Below are positions 24,175-33,387 of a stretch of DNA of 64,000 bases, one piece after another. The notes beneath the pieces were generated by a model. That model did no database searches. It was not told the DNA's origin and saw only the letters and a program-made list of their open reading frames with translations. The translations under genes and the position numbers were made by a program. Each line of letters begins with the position of its first letter. The first letter of the stretch is position 1. This DNA is from Halobacteria archaeon HArc-gm2 (GTDB lineage: Archaea > Halobacteriota > Halobacteria > Halobacteriales > Haloarculaceae): NCBI GenBank assembly GCA_025517465.1, contig JAOPKE010000004.1, positions 76,165-140,164 on the forward strand. The letters run 5' to 3'.

Positions 24175-25800
24175 TCAGGCGTCGTGGGGAAGTTCCCCGT
24201 GCTCGTCGAGGAACTGGTCCCGGAGCTTTTTCTTGTCGAACTTGTGGGTCGTCGTCTTCGGAACCTCGTCGATGAACCGGAACTGGTCCGGGAGCCACCA
24301 CTTCGGGAACTTCGACAGCAGGTGGTCACGGAGCGACGCCTCGTCGACGGCGGAGTCGTCGGTGACGACGAACGCGACCGGTCGTTCCTGCCACTTCTCG
24401 TGGGGAACACTGATAACTGCCGCCTCGGCCACGCCGCTGGCGTCGATGAGCGAGTTCTCCAGTTCGACGGAGGAGATCCACTCGCCGCCGCTCTTGATGG
24501 CGTCGTCCAGCCGGTCGACGACGTCGAGATAGCCGTACTCGTCGATGGTGGCGATGTCGCCCGTCTTGAACCACCCGTCCGCCGTGAACGAGCGCTCGTT
24601 CGCCTCGGGCCGCTTGAAGTACCCGTCGGTGAGCCACGGCGAGCGGGCCTGTATCTCGCCCTTCGACTCGCCGTCGCTGGGCACGGGTTCGCCGTTCGTA
24701 TCCCGGAGACGGATGCGTGCGCCCGGTGCCGGGATGCCCGCCTTGCGCATGAGTTCGTAGTGTTCGTCCTGCGGGAGGTCCCGCGTCTCGGTCGTTTCGA
24801 AGGTGTTGACGAGGTGCGGCGAGGCCTCCGTCATGCCGTATCCCTGGTAGATCGGTGCCTCGTACACTTCCTCGAACTTCTGCATGAGCGAGGCCGGCGG
24901 GGCGCTCCCGCCGGTGAGCACGCGGTCGAGGCTCTCGAGCGTCAGGTCGTCGCTCGATTCGAGATACGCGTCCATCTCGATCCACACCGTCGGCACGGCA
25001 GCAGCGACGGTCACGCCCGCCTCGTGAATGAGGTCCGCGACGCCGGGCGGGTCGGTGTGCTCGCCGGGAAGGACCAGTTTCGACCCGTAGAAGGTGGCCG
25101 TGTAGGGGAACCCCCACCCGTTGACGTGGAACATCGGGACGACGGGCATCACCGCGTCGTTCTCCCCGACGCCGAACACGTCGACGTGGCCGTGGACGAG
25201 CGTGTGCAGGAACATCCGCCGGTGGTAGTACTGCACGCCCTTCGGCATGCCAGTCGTCCCGGACGTGTAGCAGAGCGCGAACTCCGTGTTCTCGTCGAGT
25301 TGGGGCCAGTCGTACTCCGTCTCGTATCCCTCGATGAACGACTCGTAGTCGACGACCGATTCCAGATCGGTCTGGGGCACCTCGTCGGCCAGGACGACGT
25401 ACTGCTCGACCGTTTCGAGGTCGTCCGCGATGGCCTCGACGGTCCCCATGAACGCCGGGTCGACGAACAACAGCCGGTCCTCGGCCTCGTTGATCATCTG
25501 CGTGAGGTGGTGATCCGGGAGCCGGTGATTCGTCGTGTGGATGCTCCGGCCACTGCAGGAGGGGCCGAAGTACAGTTCGTAGTGGCGGAAGTGGTTGACG
25601 GCCATCACCGACACTCGCTCGCCCCGGTCGAGGCCGAAGTCGTCGAGTGCGTGGGCGAGTTGACAGATCCGTTCGTACGCGTCCCCGTACGTGTACCGGT
25701 GCAGCGTTCCGTCGGGTAGTTTCGTGACGATCTCCTTGTGGTCGAACAGCTCGACCGCGCGTTGCAGGAATTTCGTGATGGTAAGCTCGTAATCTTGCAC
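24175..25800 (-). CDS. AMP-forming acyl/aryl-CoA ligase
   Basis: The 541-residue ANL-family enzyme has the P-loop YTSGTTGMPKG (178-188), VPMFHVNGWGFPYTATFYGSKLVLPGEH, the adenine motif YQGYGMTEASP, GWFKTGDIATIDEYGYLDVVDRLDDAIKSGGEWIS and the C-terminal lysine region TTTHKFDKKKLRDQF. It activates a carboxylic acid to its CoA thioester with ATP. It resembles medium/long-chain acyl and cinnamate-type ligases. As the only AMP-forming ligase in the locus it probably makes the entry step. It precedes the acyl-CoA dehydrogenase and follows the DUF35 gene by six bases. Confidence 0.88.
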   Translation of the reverse strand: MQDYELTITKFLQRAVELFDHKEIVTKLPDGTLHRYTYGDAYERICQLAHALDDFGLDRGERVSVMAVNHFRHYELYFGPSCSGRSIHTTNHRLPDHHLTQMINEAEDRLLFVDPAFMGTVEAIADDLETVEQYVVLADEVPQTDLESVVDYESFIEGYETEYDWPQLDENTEFALCYTSGTTGMPKGVQYYHRRMFLHTLVHGHVDVFGVGENDAVMPVVPMFHVNGWGFPYTATFYGSKLVLPGEHTDPPGVADLIHEAGVTVAAAVPTVWIEMDAYLESSDDLTLESLDRVLTGGSAPPASLMQKFEEVYEAPIYQGYGMTEASPHLVNTFETTETRDLPQDEHYELMRKAGIPAPGARIRLRDTNGEPVPSDGESKGEIQARSPWLTDGYFKRPEANERSFTADGWFKTGDIATIDEYGYLDVVDRLDDAIKSGGEWISSVELENSLIDASGVAEAAVISVPHEKWQERPVAFVVTDDSAVDEASLRDHLLSKFPKWWLPDQFRFIDEVPKTTTHKFDKKKLRDQFLDEHGELPHDA

Positions 25801-25806
25801 GTGTAG

Positions 25807-26277
25807 TCACCTCGGCTCGAATCGGTAGAAGACGCGTTCGTGGTCGGCGGGACCGTCTATCTCGACGACTTTCAGTTCGACGGGGTCACCGATGGCGAGG
25901 TCGTCGTATTCGGCCCCGTCGATGCGCGCCGACAGGCGAACGTCCCCGACCTCGACGATCCCGGTCACGAACGGAACCTCGTCCTCCATGCCAAGTGGCG
26001 CGCCCGCCCGGAGCATCGAGAACGCGAACAGTTCGCCCTCGCGTGGCAGGTCGACGTATTCGAGGTCGTCGCAGTGGCACTCCGGGCAGACGATACGTGG
26101 GGGGAACTGGACGTCGCCGCAGTCCGAACACCGCGTCGTCGAGAGTCGTCCCTCGTGGAGGCGCTCGTAGAACTCGTGAATACCGGTGTGCTCGGCCGTC
26201 TGGAGCTCGTAGAAATCCAGCAACCGCGGGAGCTCGATGGTGTCCGGAAGCTCGACCGCGTCGCGGTCGTCGCTCAT
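25807..26277 (-). CDS. DUF35 OB-fold zinc-ribbon protein, thiolase partner
   Basis: The 156-residue protein has an N-terminal zinc ribbon (TTRCSDCGDVQFPPRIVCPECHCDDL, four Cys in two CxxC pairs) and a C-terminal OB fold (EGELFAFSMLRAGAPLGMEDEVPFVTGIVEVGD). DUF35 proteins bind acyl-CoA and pair with thiolase-like enzymes in archaea. The gene overlaps the thiolase gene by four bases, which fits a complex. The zinc-ribbon cysteines are all present. Confidence 0.85.
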   Translation of the reverse strand: MSDDRDAVELPDTIELPRLLDFYELQTAEHTGIHEFYERLHEGRLSTTRCSDCGDVQFPPRIVCPECHCDDLEYVDLPREGELFAFSMLRAGAPLGMEDEVPFVTGIVEVGDVRLSARIDGAEYDDLAIGDPVELKVVEIDGPADHERVFYRFEPR

Positions 26278-27464
26278 GGTCGACCACGCGCCATGGTCAT
26301 GACGCTGTGGACAGAGGCGCTCCCACTGAGATTGTGTATCAGCCCGGTCTCCGGGTCGGGGACGCGCCGTTCGGCGGGAACGTCACCCCTGAACTGGTTG
26401 TATATCTCCAGCGCCTGGGAGACGCCAGTGGCCCCGAGCGGGTGACCACAGCCCAGCAACCCACCGCGCGGATTGACGGCGATATCACCGTCGAGGGCGC
26501 TTCGGCCGTCCTCGACGAACTGACCGCCCTCGCCTTTCTCGACCCAGCCCAGGTCCTCGTACTCGACGATCTCGCTGATCGAGAAGCAGTCGTGGACCTC
26601 GGCCACGTCGAGTTCCGCCACCGGGTCGTCGATACCGGCCTGGTCGTAGGCCTGCTCGGCTGCCGTCGTCGCCTGCGGCCACGCAGACATCGACGGGAGG
26701 TTGTTGACGGAGTTGCTGGCGAAACACGCCTGCCCGCTTCCGGTTATCCAGGCCGCTTCGTCGGTCACCTCGCGGGCCTTCTCCTCGCTCATGAGGATGA
26801 GCCCGGCGGCCCCGTCAGTGATACCGCTACAGTCGTAGAGGCACAAGGGGGGAGACAGCGGGAACGAGTCGATCACATCGTCGACGGAGACTTCCTCCTG
26901 GAACTGCGCGAACTCGTTGTGGGCCGCGTGGCTCTTGTTCTTCGCGCTGACCTGCGCGAGCTGTTCGCGCGTCGTCCCGTACTCGTGCATGTGTCGCTGG
27001 GCGACCATCGCGAAGTACGGGGGCGCGTTGAGGCCGTTGACACCGTCGAACTCGCGGTCCATGACGTTCGTCATCCCGGACTGCGCCTCGGCGGCGTGTT
27101 CGTCCGGCAGGTTCATCTTCTCGACGCCGAGGACGAGCGCGGTGTCCAGCTGGCCGGCCGCGATGGCGAGCCACGCGTACCGGAGTGCCGCCTGGCCGCT
27201 GGCACAGGCCAGTTCCGTCCGGGCGATCATGCTGTCGGGCGCGACGCCGAGAAGCTCGGCGACCATGGGCGCGACGTGGGTCTGGAAGGCGAACCGTTCG
27301 GGCTGCACCGAGCCGACGAACAGCCCCTCGATGTCCCCGGGACCCACGCCGGAGACGTCGTCGAACGTCGCCTTGCCGGCCTCCTGGATGAGGTCCTTGT
27401 AGGTCGCTTCGCGGTCTCCCCAGCGAGTGTGTCCGCCGCCGACGATGCCGACGGATCGCGTCAC
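26274..27464 (-). CDS. thiolase family protein (SCP2-type)
   Basis: The 396-residue protein has the nucleophile motif TELACASGQAAL with C87, the EVHDCFSISEI histidine-cysteine motif and the C-terminal GGLLGCGHPLGATG. It belongs to the archaeal thiolases that work with a DUF35 partner, whose gene overlaps it by four bases. In beta-oxidation it would cleave a 3-ketoacyl-CoA into acetyl-CoA and a shortened (here perhaps benzoyl-type) CoA ester. Some relatives act as aldolases, so the reaction is an inference from the neighbouring dehydrogenases. Confidence 0.87.
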   Translation of the reverse strand: MTRSVGIVGGGHTRWGDREATYKDLIQEAGKATFDDVSGVGPGDIEGLFVGSVQPERFAFQTHVAPMVAELLGVAPDSMIARTELACASGQAALRYAWLAIAAGQLDTALVLGVEKMNLPDEHAAEAQSGMTNVMDREFDGVNGLNAPPYFAMVAQRHMHEYGTTREQLAQVSAKNKSHAAHNEFAQFQEEVSVDDVIDSFPLSPPLCLYDCSGITDGAAGLILMSEEKAREVTDEAAWITGSGQACFASNSVNNLPSMSAWPQATTAAEQAYDQAGIDDPVAELDVAEVHDCFSISEIVEYEDLGWVEKGEGGQFVEDGRSALDGDIAVNPRGGLLGCGHPLGATGVSQALEIYNQFRGDVPAERRVPDPETGLIHNLSGSASVHSVMTMARGRP

Positions 27465-27572
27465 TGGGACACCGCCTCGCGTTCGGGACGGCCGCCGTCA
27501 GTTCGTCGTTCAGACATGGAATCAGACACTTGCGCACACGCACCACACCGTCTTGAACGTTCGTGGTCGCGG

Positions 27573-29519
27573 TCAGTCATCGCTGAACTCCGGCTCGCGG
27601 TCGTCGTTGAACGCGGCGACTCCCTCGAGCATGTCGTCGGTCGTGGTCAGGAGTCCGAAGCCCTGGCTCTCCAGCGAGAGCGCGGTCTCCAGGCTCGCGT
27701 TCTGTCCCTCGTTGATCACCTGTTTGGCGACTTCGAGCGCGGTTCGAGGACCGTCGACCAGATCCGAGACCACCTCGTCGACCGCCGCCTCGAACTCCTC
27801 GTCCGGGACGGCCCGGTTGAGGATGCCCCAGTCGGCCGCCTGTTCGGCGGAGATGTGCATCCCGCGGAAGACCAGTTCCTTCGCGCGCGGTTCGCCGACC
27901 AGGCGAACGAGCCGCTGGGTCCCGCCGCCGCCGGGAATGAGGCCGAGGTCGACCTCCGGACTGCCGAGGGTGGACCCCTCCGCCGCGAGGCGGATGTCAC
28001 AGGCCAGCGTCAGTTCCAGGCCGGCCCCGAGGCAGAACCCGTCTATCTTCGCGATCGTCGGTCGCGGGAACTCGTAGACGGTCTCGATGGACTCGTCGAC
28101 GTGCATCAGGTCCGTCGGATCGGCCGTCGTGAAGCCAGTGATGTCCGCGCCCGCGCTGAACGCGCGGTCGCCGGCGCCCTCGAAGACGACGCAGGCGACG
28201 TCGTCCTGGTCGACGGTCTCGAGGAGACGCTGGACTTCGTTGAACATGTCCGTCGAGAAGGCGTTGAGCCGCTCCTCGCGGTCGAAGACGACCGAGAGGA
28301 CGCCGTCGTCGGTGAGTTCGTGACTGACGTAGTGGTACGGGCCGCCGTCGCGGTAGTCGTAGAACCCCCGTCCAGCCGCTTCGCCGGTGTGGCCCGATTC
28401 GACGCGCTCGACGAGATAGTCGGCCGGTTCGTACCGCTGGGCCCCCGTGGCATCGTGGAGTTCCCTGAGCTTTTCGAGGGCGACGTCGAGGCCGAGCTTG
28501 TCCGCGGTACGGCACGTCCCCTCGGGGAGGCCGCCTCCGAGGCGCATTCCGACGTCGATGTCTTCCGGAGTTGCGACGTCCTGCCCGACGAGCCGCGCCG
28601 CCTCGTTTATCATTCGCGCCTCGATGCGCAGCGTATCGACGCCGTCGCCCTGTGTCGGTCCGTAATCCGCTCCGGGACCGTCCTCGTACTCGTAGAAGCC
28701 CGCGCCGGCCTTCCGCCCGAGGTCACCGTCCTCGACCCGGGAACTGATCGACTCGGGGACCGGGTCGTCCCACTGCTCTCGCGTGTGGGCGAACACGTCG
28801 AGCCCGCCGAAGTCGTTGAGTTCGAAGGGACCCATCGGGTAGCCGCGCCGGAACACCATCGCCGCGTCGACCGCCCGAATGTCGTCCGTTCCCTCGTCGA
28901 GCATGAAGCCGGCCTCGCCCATGTACGGCGTCAATACGTTGTTGACGACGAACTGTGGGACGTCCTTGCGGACGCGGATCGGTGTCTTGTCCAGCGACTC
29001 GACGAACTCGTAGGCCGCGTCGACGACGTCGTCCGCCGTCGCTTCGCCGCCGACGACCTCGACGAGGTCCATCTTCACCGGTGGGTTGAAAAAGTGCATC
29101 CCGCAGCACCGCTCGGGCCGGTCCGTCGCCGTCGCGACGTCGCCGATTCGGAGGCTCGACGTGTTCGTCGCGATGATAGCGTCGGCGGGCGCGGCCTCGT
29201 CGACTTCGGCGAAGATAGTCTGTTTCAGATCGAGGTCTTCCGGTGCGGCCTCGATGACGAGGTCGGCGTCCGCGACGGCCGCCTCCAGTTCGACGGCCGT
29301 CGAGACGCGTCCGAGCACGTCGTCCGGGTCGGCGTCGAGCTGGCCCTTCTCGGCGAGTTTGTTGAGACTCCACTCTATCTGGTCGTACCCGTCTTGCACG
29401 AGGTCGTCCTCGACGTCGCGGAGGACGACGTCGTAGCCAGCCATGGCGGCAACTTCCGCGATGCCGTGACCCATACTGCCGGCTCCGAGGACCGCGAGAC
29501 TGTCGATTTCGATATCCAT
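27573..29519 (-). CDS. 3-hydroxyacyl-CoA dehydrogenase / enoyl-CoA hydratase fusion
   Basis: The 648-residue protein has an N-terminal NAD-binding domain (LGAGSMGHGIAEVAAMAGYDVVLRD, GAGSMG 12-17), then the HCDH C-terminal domain (GPFELNDFGGLDVFAHTREQW and a second half). A crotonase domain starts near residue 400, with AFSAGADITGF (oxyanion region) and GSPEVDLGLIPGGGGTQRLVRLVG. It catalyses hydration and NAD-dependent oxidation in beta-oxidation. The order dehydrogenase-then-hydratase is usual in archaea. TTAAATAC at 29544-29551 (minus strand) is a TATA box about 27 bases before the ATG. Confidence 0.9.
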   Translation of the reverse strand: MDIEIDSLAVLGAGSMGHGIAEVAAMAGYDVVLRDVEDDLVQDGYDQIEWSLNKLAEKGQLDADPDDVLGRVSTAVELEAAVADADLVIEAAPEDLDLKQTIFAEVDEAAPADAIIATNTSSLRIGDVATATDRPERCCGMHFFNPPVKMDLVEVVGGEATADDVVDAAYEFVESLDKTPIRVRKDVPQFVVNNVLTPYMGEAGFMLDEGTDDIRAVDAAMVFRRGYPMGPFELNDFGGLDVFAHTREQWDDPVPESISSRVEDGDLGRKAGAGFYEYEDGPGADYGPTQGDGVDTLRIEARMINEAARLVGQDVATPEDIDVGMRLGGGLPEGTCRTADKLGLDVALEKLRELHDATGAQRYEPADYLVERVESGHTGEAAGRGFYDYRDGGPYHYVSHELTDDGVLSVVFDREERLNAFSTDMFNEVQRLLETVDQDDVACVVFEGAGDRAFSAGADITGFTTADPTDLMHVDESIETVYEFPRPTIAKIDGFCLGAGLELTLACDIRLAAEGSTLGSPEVDLGLIPGGGGTQRLVRLVGEPRAKELVFRGMHISAEQAADWGILNRAVPDEEFEAAVDEVVSDLVDGPRTALEVAKQVINEGQNASLETALSLESQGFGLLTTTDDMLEGVAAFNDDREPEFSDD

Positions 29520-29662
29520 CGATCGATACGTCTCCGTCGGCCGTATTTAATCTGGCGGTATGTTACCAAGGAACAAGGGGCGGCGTGCCGACGGCTATGC
29601 GGCGGCGCGCCGGGTGAACCGGGCGAAACTGGTCAACGAGGGATCGTCACGGATCCCGACTC

Positions 29663-29744
29663 ATAGTGTGGTTGTAAGCCCGTACCGGCGTCCGACCGAA
29701 CTGCGTGAGGCCAGGCACCGGTAAACAGGTACAACCACCACTAT
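29663..29744. repeat. inverted repeat between livF and the hydroxyacyl-CoA dehydrogenase gene
   Basis: ATAGTGTGGTTGTA (29663-29676) and TACAACCACCACTAT (29730-29744) are inverted copies with one extra base on the right. Inner arms TACCGG and CCGGTA lie inside. It could be a transcript hairpin after the livF stop, or an operator. It is located 144 bases before the dehydrogenase start. Confidence 0.5.
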
Positions 29745-29750
29745 CAGACG

Positions 29751-30458
29751 TTACACACCGAGGTACTCCTGTCGTAACGTTTCGTCCTCCCGAAGTCGTT
29801 CCGTCGAGACGACCTCGACGATCCGGCCTTCGTCGAGGATGTAGTGACGGTCCGCGACCGCGAGCGCGACGGCGACGTTCTGTTCGACCAGCAACACGGT
29901 GACGTTCCGCTCCTGGCTGATCTCTTCGATTATCGATTCGATACGCCGGACGATGTACGGAGCGAGTCCCTCGCAGGGCTCGTCGAGCAGTATCATCTGC
30001 GGATTCGCCACGAGGCTGCGAGCGATGGCGAGCATCTGTTTCTCACCACCACTCAGGTTCCGCGCGGGCCGGTCCCGCATCTCGTCGAGTTCCGGGAACT
30101 GGTCGAAGACGGACGCCATCGGGAGCGGGTCGTCGACGTGGTTCGCCCCGAGTCGGATGTTCTCCTCGATGGTGAGGTCCTCGAAGCAGCGTCGGCCCTC
30201 GGGAACGATGGTGAGTCCGAGCCGCGGGATCTGATAGTTCGGCGTCGCCAGGAGGTCGTGCCCATCGAACGTGATCGAACCACTGCGGACGTTCGGGACG
30301 TCCGCGCCGACGACGGCGCGCATGGTGGTCGTCTTGCCGGCGCCGTTCCGGCCGAGCAGCGAGACGACTTCGTCGCGCTCCACGTCGATGTCGACGCCGA
30401 ACAGTACCTGTCCCGTCTCGTATCCCGCCTCGACTCCGTCGATCTCCAGTAGTGTCAT
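29751..30458 (-). CDS. livF: branched-chain-type ABC transporter ATPase LivF
   Basis: The 235-residue ATPase has Walker A GRNGAGKTT, the signature NLSGGEKQMLAIARSL, Walker B MILLDEPCEGLAP and the LivF-specific LLVEQNVAVALAVADRHYILDEGRIV. It is the last gene of a five-gene importer operon (livK-livH-livM-livG-livF) and overlaps livG by four bases. LivFGMHK-type systems import branched-chain amino acids, but also benzoate- and phenylacid-type substrates in aromatic degraders. With an IclR gene and catabolic genes alongside, an aromatic acid is a reasonable guess. Confidence 0.9.
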   Translation of the reverse strand: MTLLEIDGVEAGYETGQVLFGVDIDVERDEVVSLLGRNGAGKTTTMRAVVGADVPNVRSGSITFDGHDLLATPNYQIPRLGLTIVPEGRRCFEDLTIEENIRLGANHVDDPLPMASVFDQFPELDEMRDRPARNLSGGEKQMLAIARSLVANPQMILLDEPCEGLAPYIVRRIESIIEEISQERNVTVLLVEQNVAVALAVADRHYILDEGRIVEVVSTERLREDETLRQEYLGV

Positions 30459-31246
30459 AGTTCCTCCCGCATGCCGCCGAGATAGGCGTTCTGGACGTCT
30501 TCGTTCTCCTGTATCGCCCCGGGACTGTCCGTGGCGAGGACCTCTCCCTGGTTGAGAACGGTGATGCGGTCGCTCATCGAGAGCACGATGTCCATGTCGT
30601 GTTCGATCAGCAGGACCGTGAGGTCGAGGTCCTGTTGCAGTTCGTCGATCATGTCCGCCGTCTCCTGAGTCTCGGTCGGGCCCATGCCGCTGGTGGGCTC
30701 GTCGAGGAGGAGAACCGACGGGTCCGTCGCCAGCGAAATGGCGATGCCGAGTCGGCGCTGGTCCCCGTGCGAGAGGTTCTTTGCCAGCGTAGTGCGCTCT
30801 CCGTCGAGCCCGACCCGCTCGAGATACTCGAACGCCGCGTCGCGGTACTTCGCCCGCCCGTTCCCGAGCAGGTCGAGCCCGAAACGTCCGGAACGAGCCG
30901 TCTGAACGACGATGCGGACGTTCTCGAGCACACTGAGGTCTGCGAACAGCTGGTTCGACTGGAACGACCGAGCGAGGCCGCGGTGGGGGCGCTTCTCCTG
31001 TGCCATCTCCGTCACGTCCTCGCCGTCGAACCAGACGGTTCCCGCCGTCGGATCGAGCGCACCGGTGATGGTGTTGAACAGCGTGGTCTTTCCGGCACCG
31101 TTCGGGCCGATGATGGCGTGAAGTTCGCCCCGTTCGACGGCCAGGTCGACGTGTTCGAGCGCCGTCAGGCCGCCGAACTGCTTGGTCAGCCCTTCGGTCT
31201 CTAGCACGACGTCGGCGGACCGAGCGGTCGTCGCAGTGTCACTCAT
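30455..31246 (-). CDS. livG: branched-chain-type ABC transporter ATPase LivG
   Basis: The 263-residue ATPase shows Walker [10 protein letters not shown], the LivG-typical QSNQLFADLSVLENVRI, signature NLSHGDQRRLGIAISLA (an H replaces the second G of LSGGD) and Walker B VLLLDEPTSGMGPTETQE. Four-base overlaps with livM upstream and livF downstream indicate translational coupling. It forms the heterodimeric ATPase with LivF. Confidence 0.9.
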   Translation of the reverse strand: MSDTATTARSADVVLETEGLTKQFGGLTALEHVDLAVERGELHAIIGPNGAGKTTLFNTITGALDPTAGTVWFDGEDVTEMAQEKRPHRGLARSFQSNQLFADLSVLENVRIVVQTARSGRFGLDLLGNGRAKYRDAAFEYLERVGLDGERTTLAKNLSHGDQRRLGIAISLATDPSVLLLDEPTSGMGPTETQETADMIDELQQDLDLTVLLIEHDMDIVLSMSDRITVLNQGEVLATDSPGAIQENEDVQNAYLGGMREEL

Positions 31247-32358
31247 TCACGAACACCCCTGACACGGTCGTACAGTCCACCGATCCCGCTCCTGAACAGG
31301 CCCCACAGGCCCTCCCGCGGCGCGACGAGCACGGAGATGACGAACAGGAGCCCGAGGAAGAACTGCCAGTACGAGAGCAGGCCGCCGAGTTCGATGCGGA
31401 CGAGCGGGTACTCCGCGAGCGGTAACACGAGCGTCTCGAACTCGATGAGGAACTCCTCGGAGAACAGCCAGACGAACACGCCGGCCAGCGGGCCGAAGAA
31501 GTAGTTCGCCCCGCCGAGGACCGTCATCAAGATGATGTCGCCGCTCGTTTCGACCGTGAGTGTCGACAGCGAGGAGCCCTGATTGTTGATCGCGTACAGG
31601 ACGCCGGCCAGTGCCGCAAACACGCCGCTAAACGTGAACGACCAGATCTTGTACCGCTTGTCGTCGATGCCGACTGCACGGGCCAGCTCCTCGTTCTCGC
31701 GGACGGCGACGAGCGAGCGACCGAACGGCGACCGCGCGATCTGCCAGATCGCCAGCGCCGCGAGGACGAAAACCGCCCCGAGGAGGTAGTACCAGTCGAA
31801 CTGGAACCCCCCGGCGGCGACGTACTTCACCCCACGCTCGGTCTCTATCCAGGACGGGAGCACCCCGACGATGCCCGTCGAACCGCCCGTGAGGCCGCCG
31901 TAGTTCTGGTTCGCGATGAAGTGAGCGGCCTTGGCGAACGCGAGCGTCAGCATCGCGAAGTAGATCTCGCCCCGCTGGGCGATGATCCGTCCGATGAGGT
32001 AGGCGACCACGGCCGCGACGGCGAGCCCGATCACGGCGGAGACGGTGAACGGGAGGTCGAACCGCGTCAACCCGATCGCGGCACCGTACGCCCCGAACCC
32101 GAGGAACATGCCGTGGCCGAACGACAGCAGGCCGGTGTACCCCAGGAGGACGTTGAACGACGCGGCGAACAACATCCAGACGAGGATGGTGTTCGCGAAC
32201 GGTGGATAGTTGAGCAGGAACTCGTGACCGATGACCGGGCGCAGGAAGACGACGAGGGCGAGCAGGCCGAGTGGGACCCGCCACTGTTCGAGCCTCCCGT
32301 CGGCCAGTGCGTCCCGCAATCGCTGGGTAGATTCGGTCTGCGAGGCGTCACCGCTCAT
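31243..32358 (-). CDS. livM: branched-chain-type ABC transporter permease LivM
   Basis: The 371-residue membrane protein has about nine to ten hydrophobic segments. It carries the BPD_transp_2 family pattern GYTGLLSFGHGMFLGFGAYGAAIGLT, and GRSLVAVRENEELARAVGIDDKRYKIWSFTFSGVFAALAGVLYA, the coupling region for the ATPases. It overlaps livH and livG by four bases each. The N-terminal 30 residues (SGDASQTESTQRLRDALADG) are polar and cytoplasmic. Confidence 0.9.
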   Translation of the reverse strand: MSGDASQTESTQRLRDALADGRLEQWRVPLGLLALVVFLRPVIGHEFLLNYPPFANTILVWMLFAASFNVLLGYTGLLSFGHGMFLGFGAYGAAIGLTRFDLPFTVSAVIGLAVAAVVAYLIGRIIAQRGEIYFAMLTLAFAKAAHFIANQNYGGLTGGSTGIVGVLPSWIETERGVKYVAAGGFQFDWYYLLGAVFVLAALAIWQIARSPFGRSLVAVRENEELARAVGIDDKRYKIWSFTFSGVFAALAGVLYAINNQGSSLSTLTVETSGDIILMTVLGGANYFFGPLAGVFVWLFSEEFLIEFETLVLPLAEYPLVRIELGGLLSYWQFFLGLLFVISVLVAPREGLWGLFRSGIGGLYDRVRGVRE

Positions 32359-33383
32359 TCCATGAACCCCTCCTGTCCGAACAGTCCACGCGGTCGGACG
32401 AGCAACACGACGATCATCACGAGGAACGGCATGAGACCGCCGATTCCGGAGACGTTGAGGGCCGCGACGTTCGTCGTCTCCGAGAGCGTTCGCAGGACGA
32501 GCGGCGTCAGGAACGTCGCTTCACCGATGAGGATGCCGGAGACGACGCTACCGAAGAGGCTCCCGACGCCACCGACGACGACGACGACGAACGCGAGAAT
32601 GATGAACTGGTTGCCCATGCTGAGGTCCATCCCCAATTCTGCTCCCCGAAGGACGCCACCGAGGCCGGCGATGGCGGCCCCGATAAAGAACATCACGACG
32701 AAGCGGAGGGGGATGTTCACGCCGACGAACTCGGCCATCTCGCGGTCGAGCACACCCGCCCGGACAGAGAGTCCGAAGTCGGTCCGCTCGATCAGCAGGT
32801 AGACGGCGACGATGACGACGACGCTTACGAGGACGGAGAACAGCCGCATCCTGGCGATCGTCGTGACACCGATACCGATACTGCTGTCGAGTATTTGTGG
32901 CGTCGTGACGCTCAGTGGACTCCCGCCCCAGATGGCACGGGTCGCCTCGTCGATCATCAGGGCGATGCCGAAGGTCGCGAGCAGTCCGATGAGCGGGTCC
33001 TCGTCGTAGACGAACTGGAGGACACCCCGTTCGATCACGATGCCGACGAGGCCGACCACCACCGGCACGACGAACAGCGTCGCCCAGAACGGCAGTCCCC
33101 ACACGGTCAGCACCTGAAACGTCAGGTACGCCCCCATCATAAAGAAGGCACCGTGAGCGAAGTTGACGACCCCGAGCAGCCCGAGGATGATCGAGAGGCC
33201 GAGGGCAACCAGCACCAGGATCAGTCCGTACACGAGCCCGCCGACGAGCTGGTCGACGAACAGTCCCGGTCGCACGGCAAACGCGTGCGCGAGCAAGACA
33301 AACAGCACCAACGATGTCACTAGTTCCCCCGGAGAGATGGGCAGTGCATCCCGGTCTAACGTCTGAATACCGATTCCGTCCAT
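32355..33383 (-). CDS. livH: branched-chain-type ABC transporter permease LivH
   Basis: Using the ATG at 33383 (MDGIGIQTLDRDALPISPGEL) the protein has 342 residues and starts four bases after the livK stop; the longer reading to 33440 would run into livK. It shows GLIVLVALGLSIILGLLGVVNFAHGAFFMMGAYL-like sequence, the LivH hallmark of NFAHG, and GLSVRAGVLDREMAEFVGVNI in the coupling loop. About eight membrane helices are visible. It is the second permease of the importer. Confidence 0.9.
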   Translation of the reverse strand: MDGIGIQTLDRDALPISPGELVTSLVLFVLLAHAFAVRPGLFVDQLVGGLVYGLILVLVALGLSIILGLLGVVNFAHGAFFMMGAYLTFQVLTVWGLPFWATLFVVPVVVGLVGIVIERGVLQFVYDEDPLIGLLATFGIALMIDEATRAIWGGSPLSVTTPQILDSSIGIGVTTIARMRLFSVLVSVVVIVAVYLLIERTDFGLSVRAGVLDREMAEFVGVNIPLRFVVMFFIGAAIAGLGGVLRGAELGMDLSMGNQFIILAFVVVVVGGVGSLFGSVVSGILIGEATFLTPLVLRTLSETTNVAALNVSGIGGLMPFLVMIVVLLVRPRGLFGQEGFME

Positions 33384-33387
33384 GGAG

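Noticed and set aside
24098-24301. N-terminal extension of the acyl-CoA dehydrogenase
   Set aside because: It overlaps the end of the CoA ligase gene and encodes an Arg/Pro-rich stretch; ATG 24097 starts the usual family sequence.
25995-29666. 1223-codon open frame on the plus strand
   Set aside because: It is antisense to the DUF35, thiolase and hydroxyacyl-CoA dehydrogenase genes, which have clear motifs. Such long shadow frames are expected in GC-rich haloarchaeal DNA.
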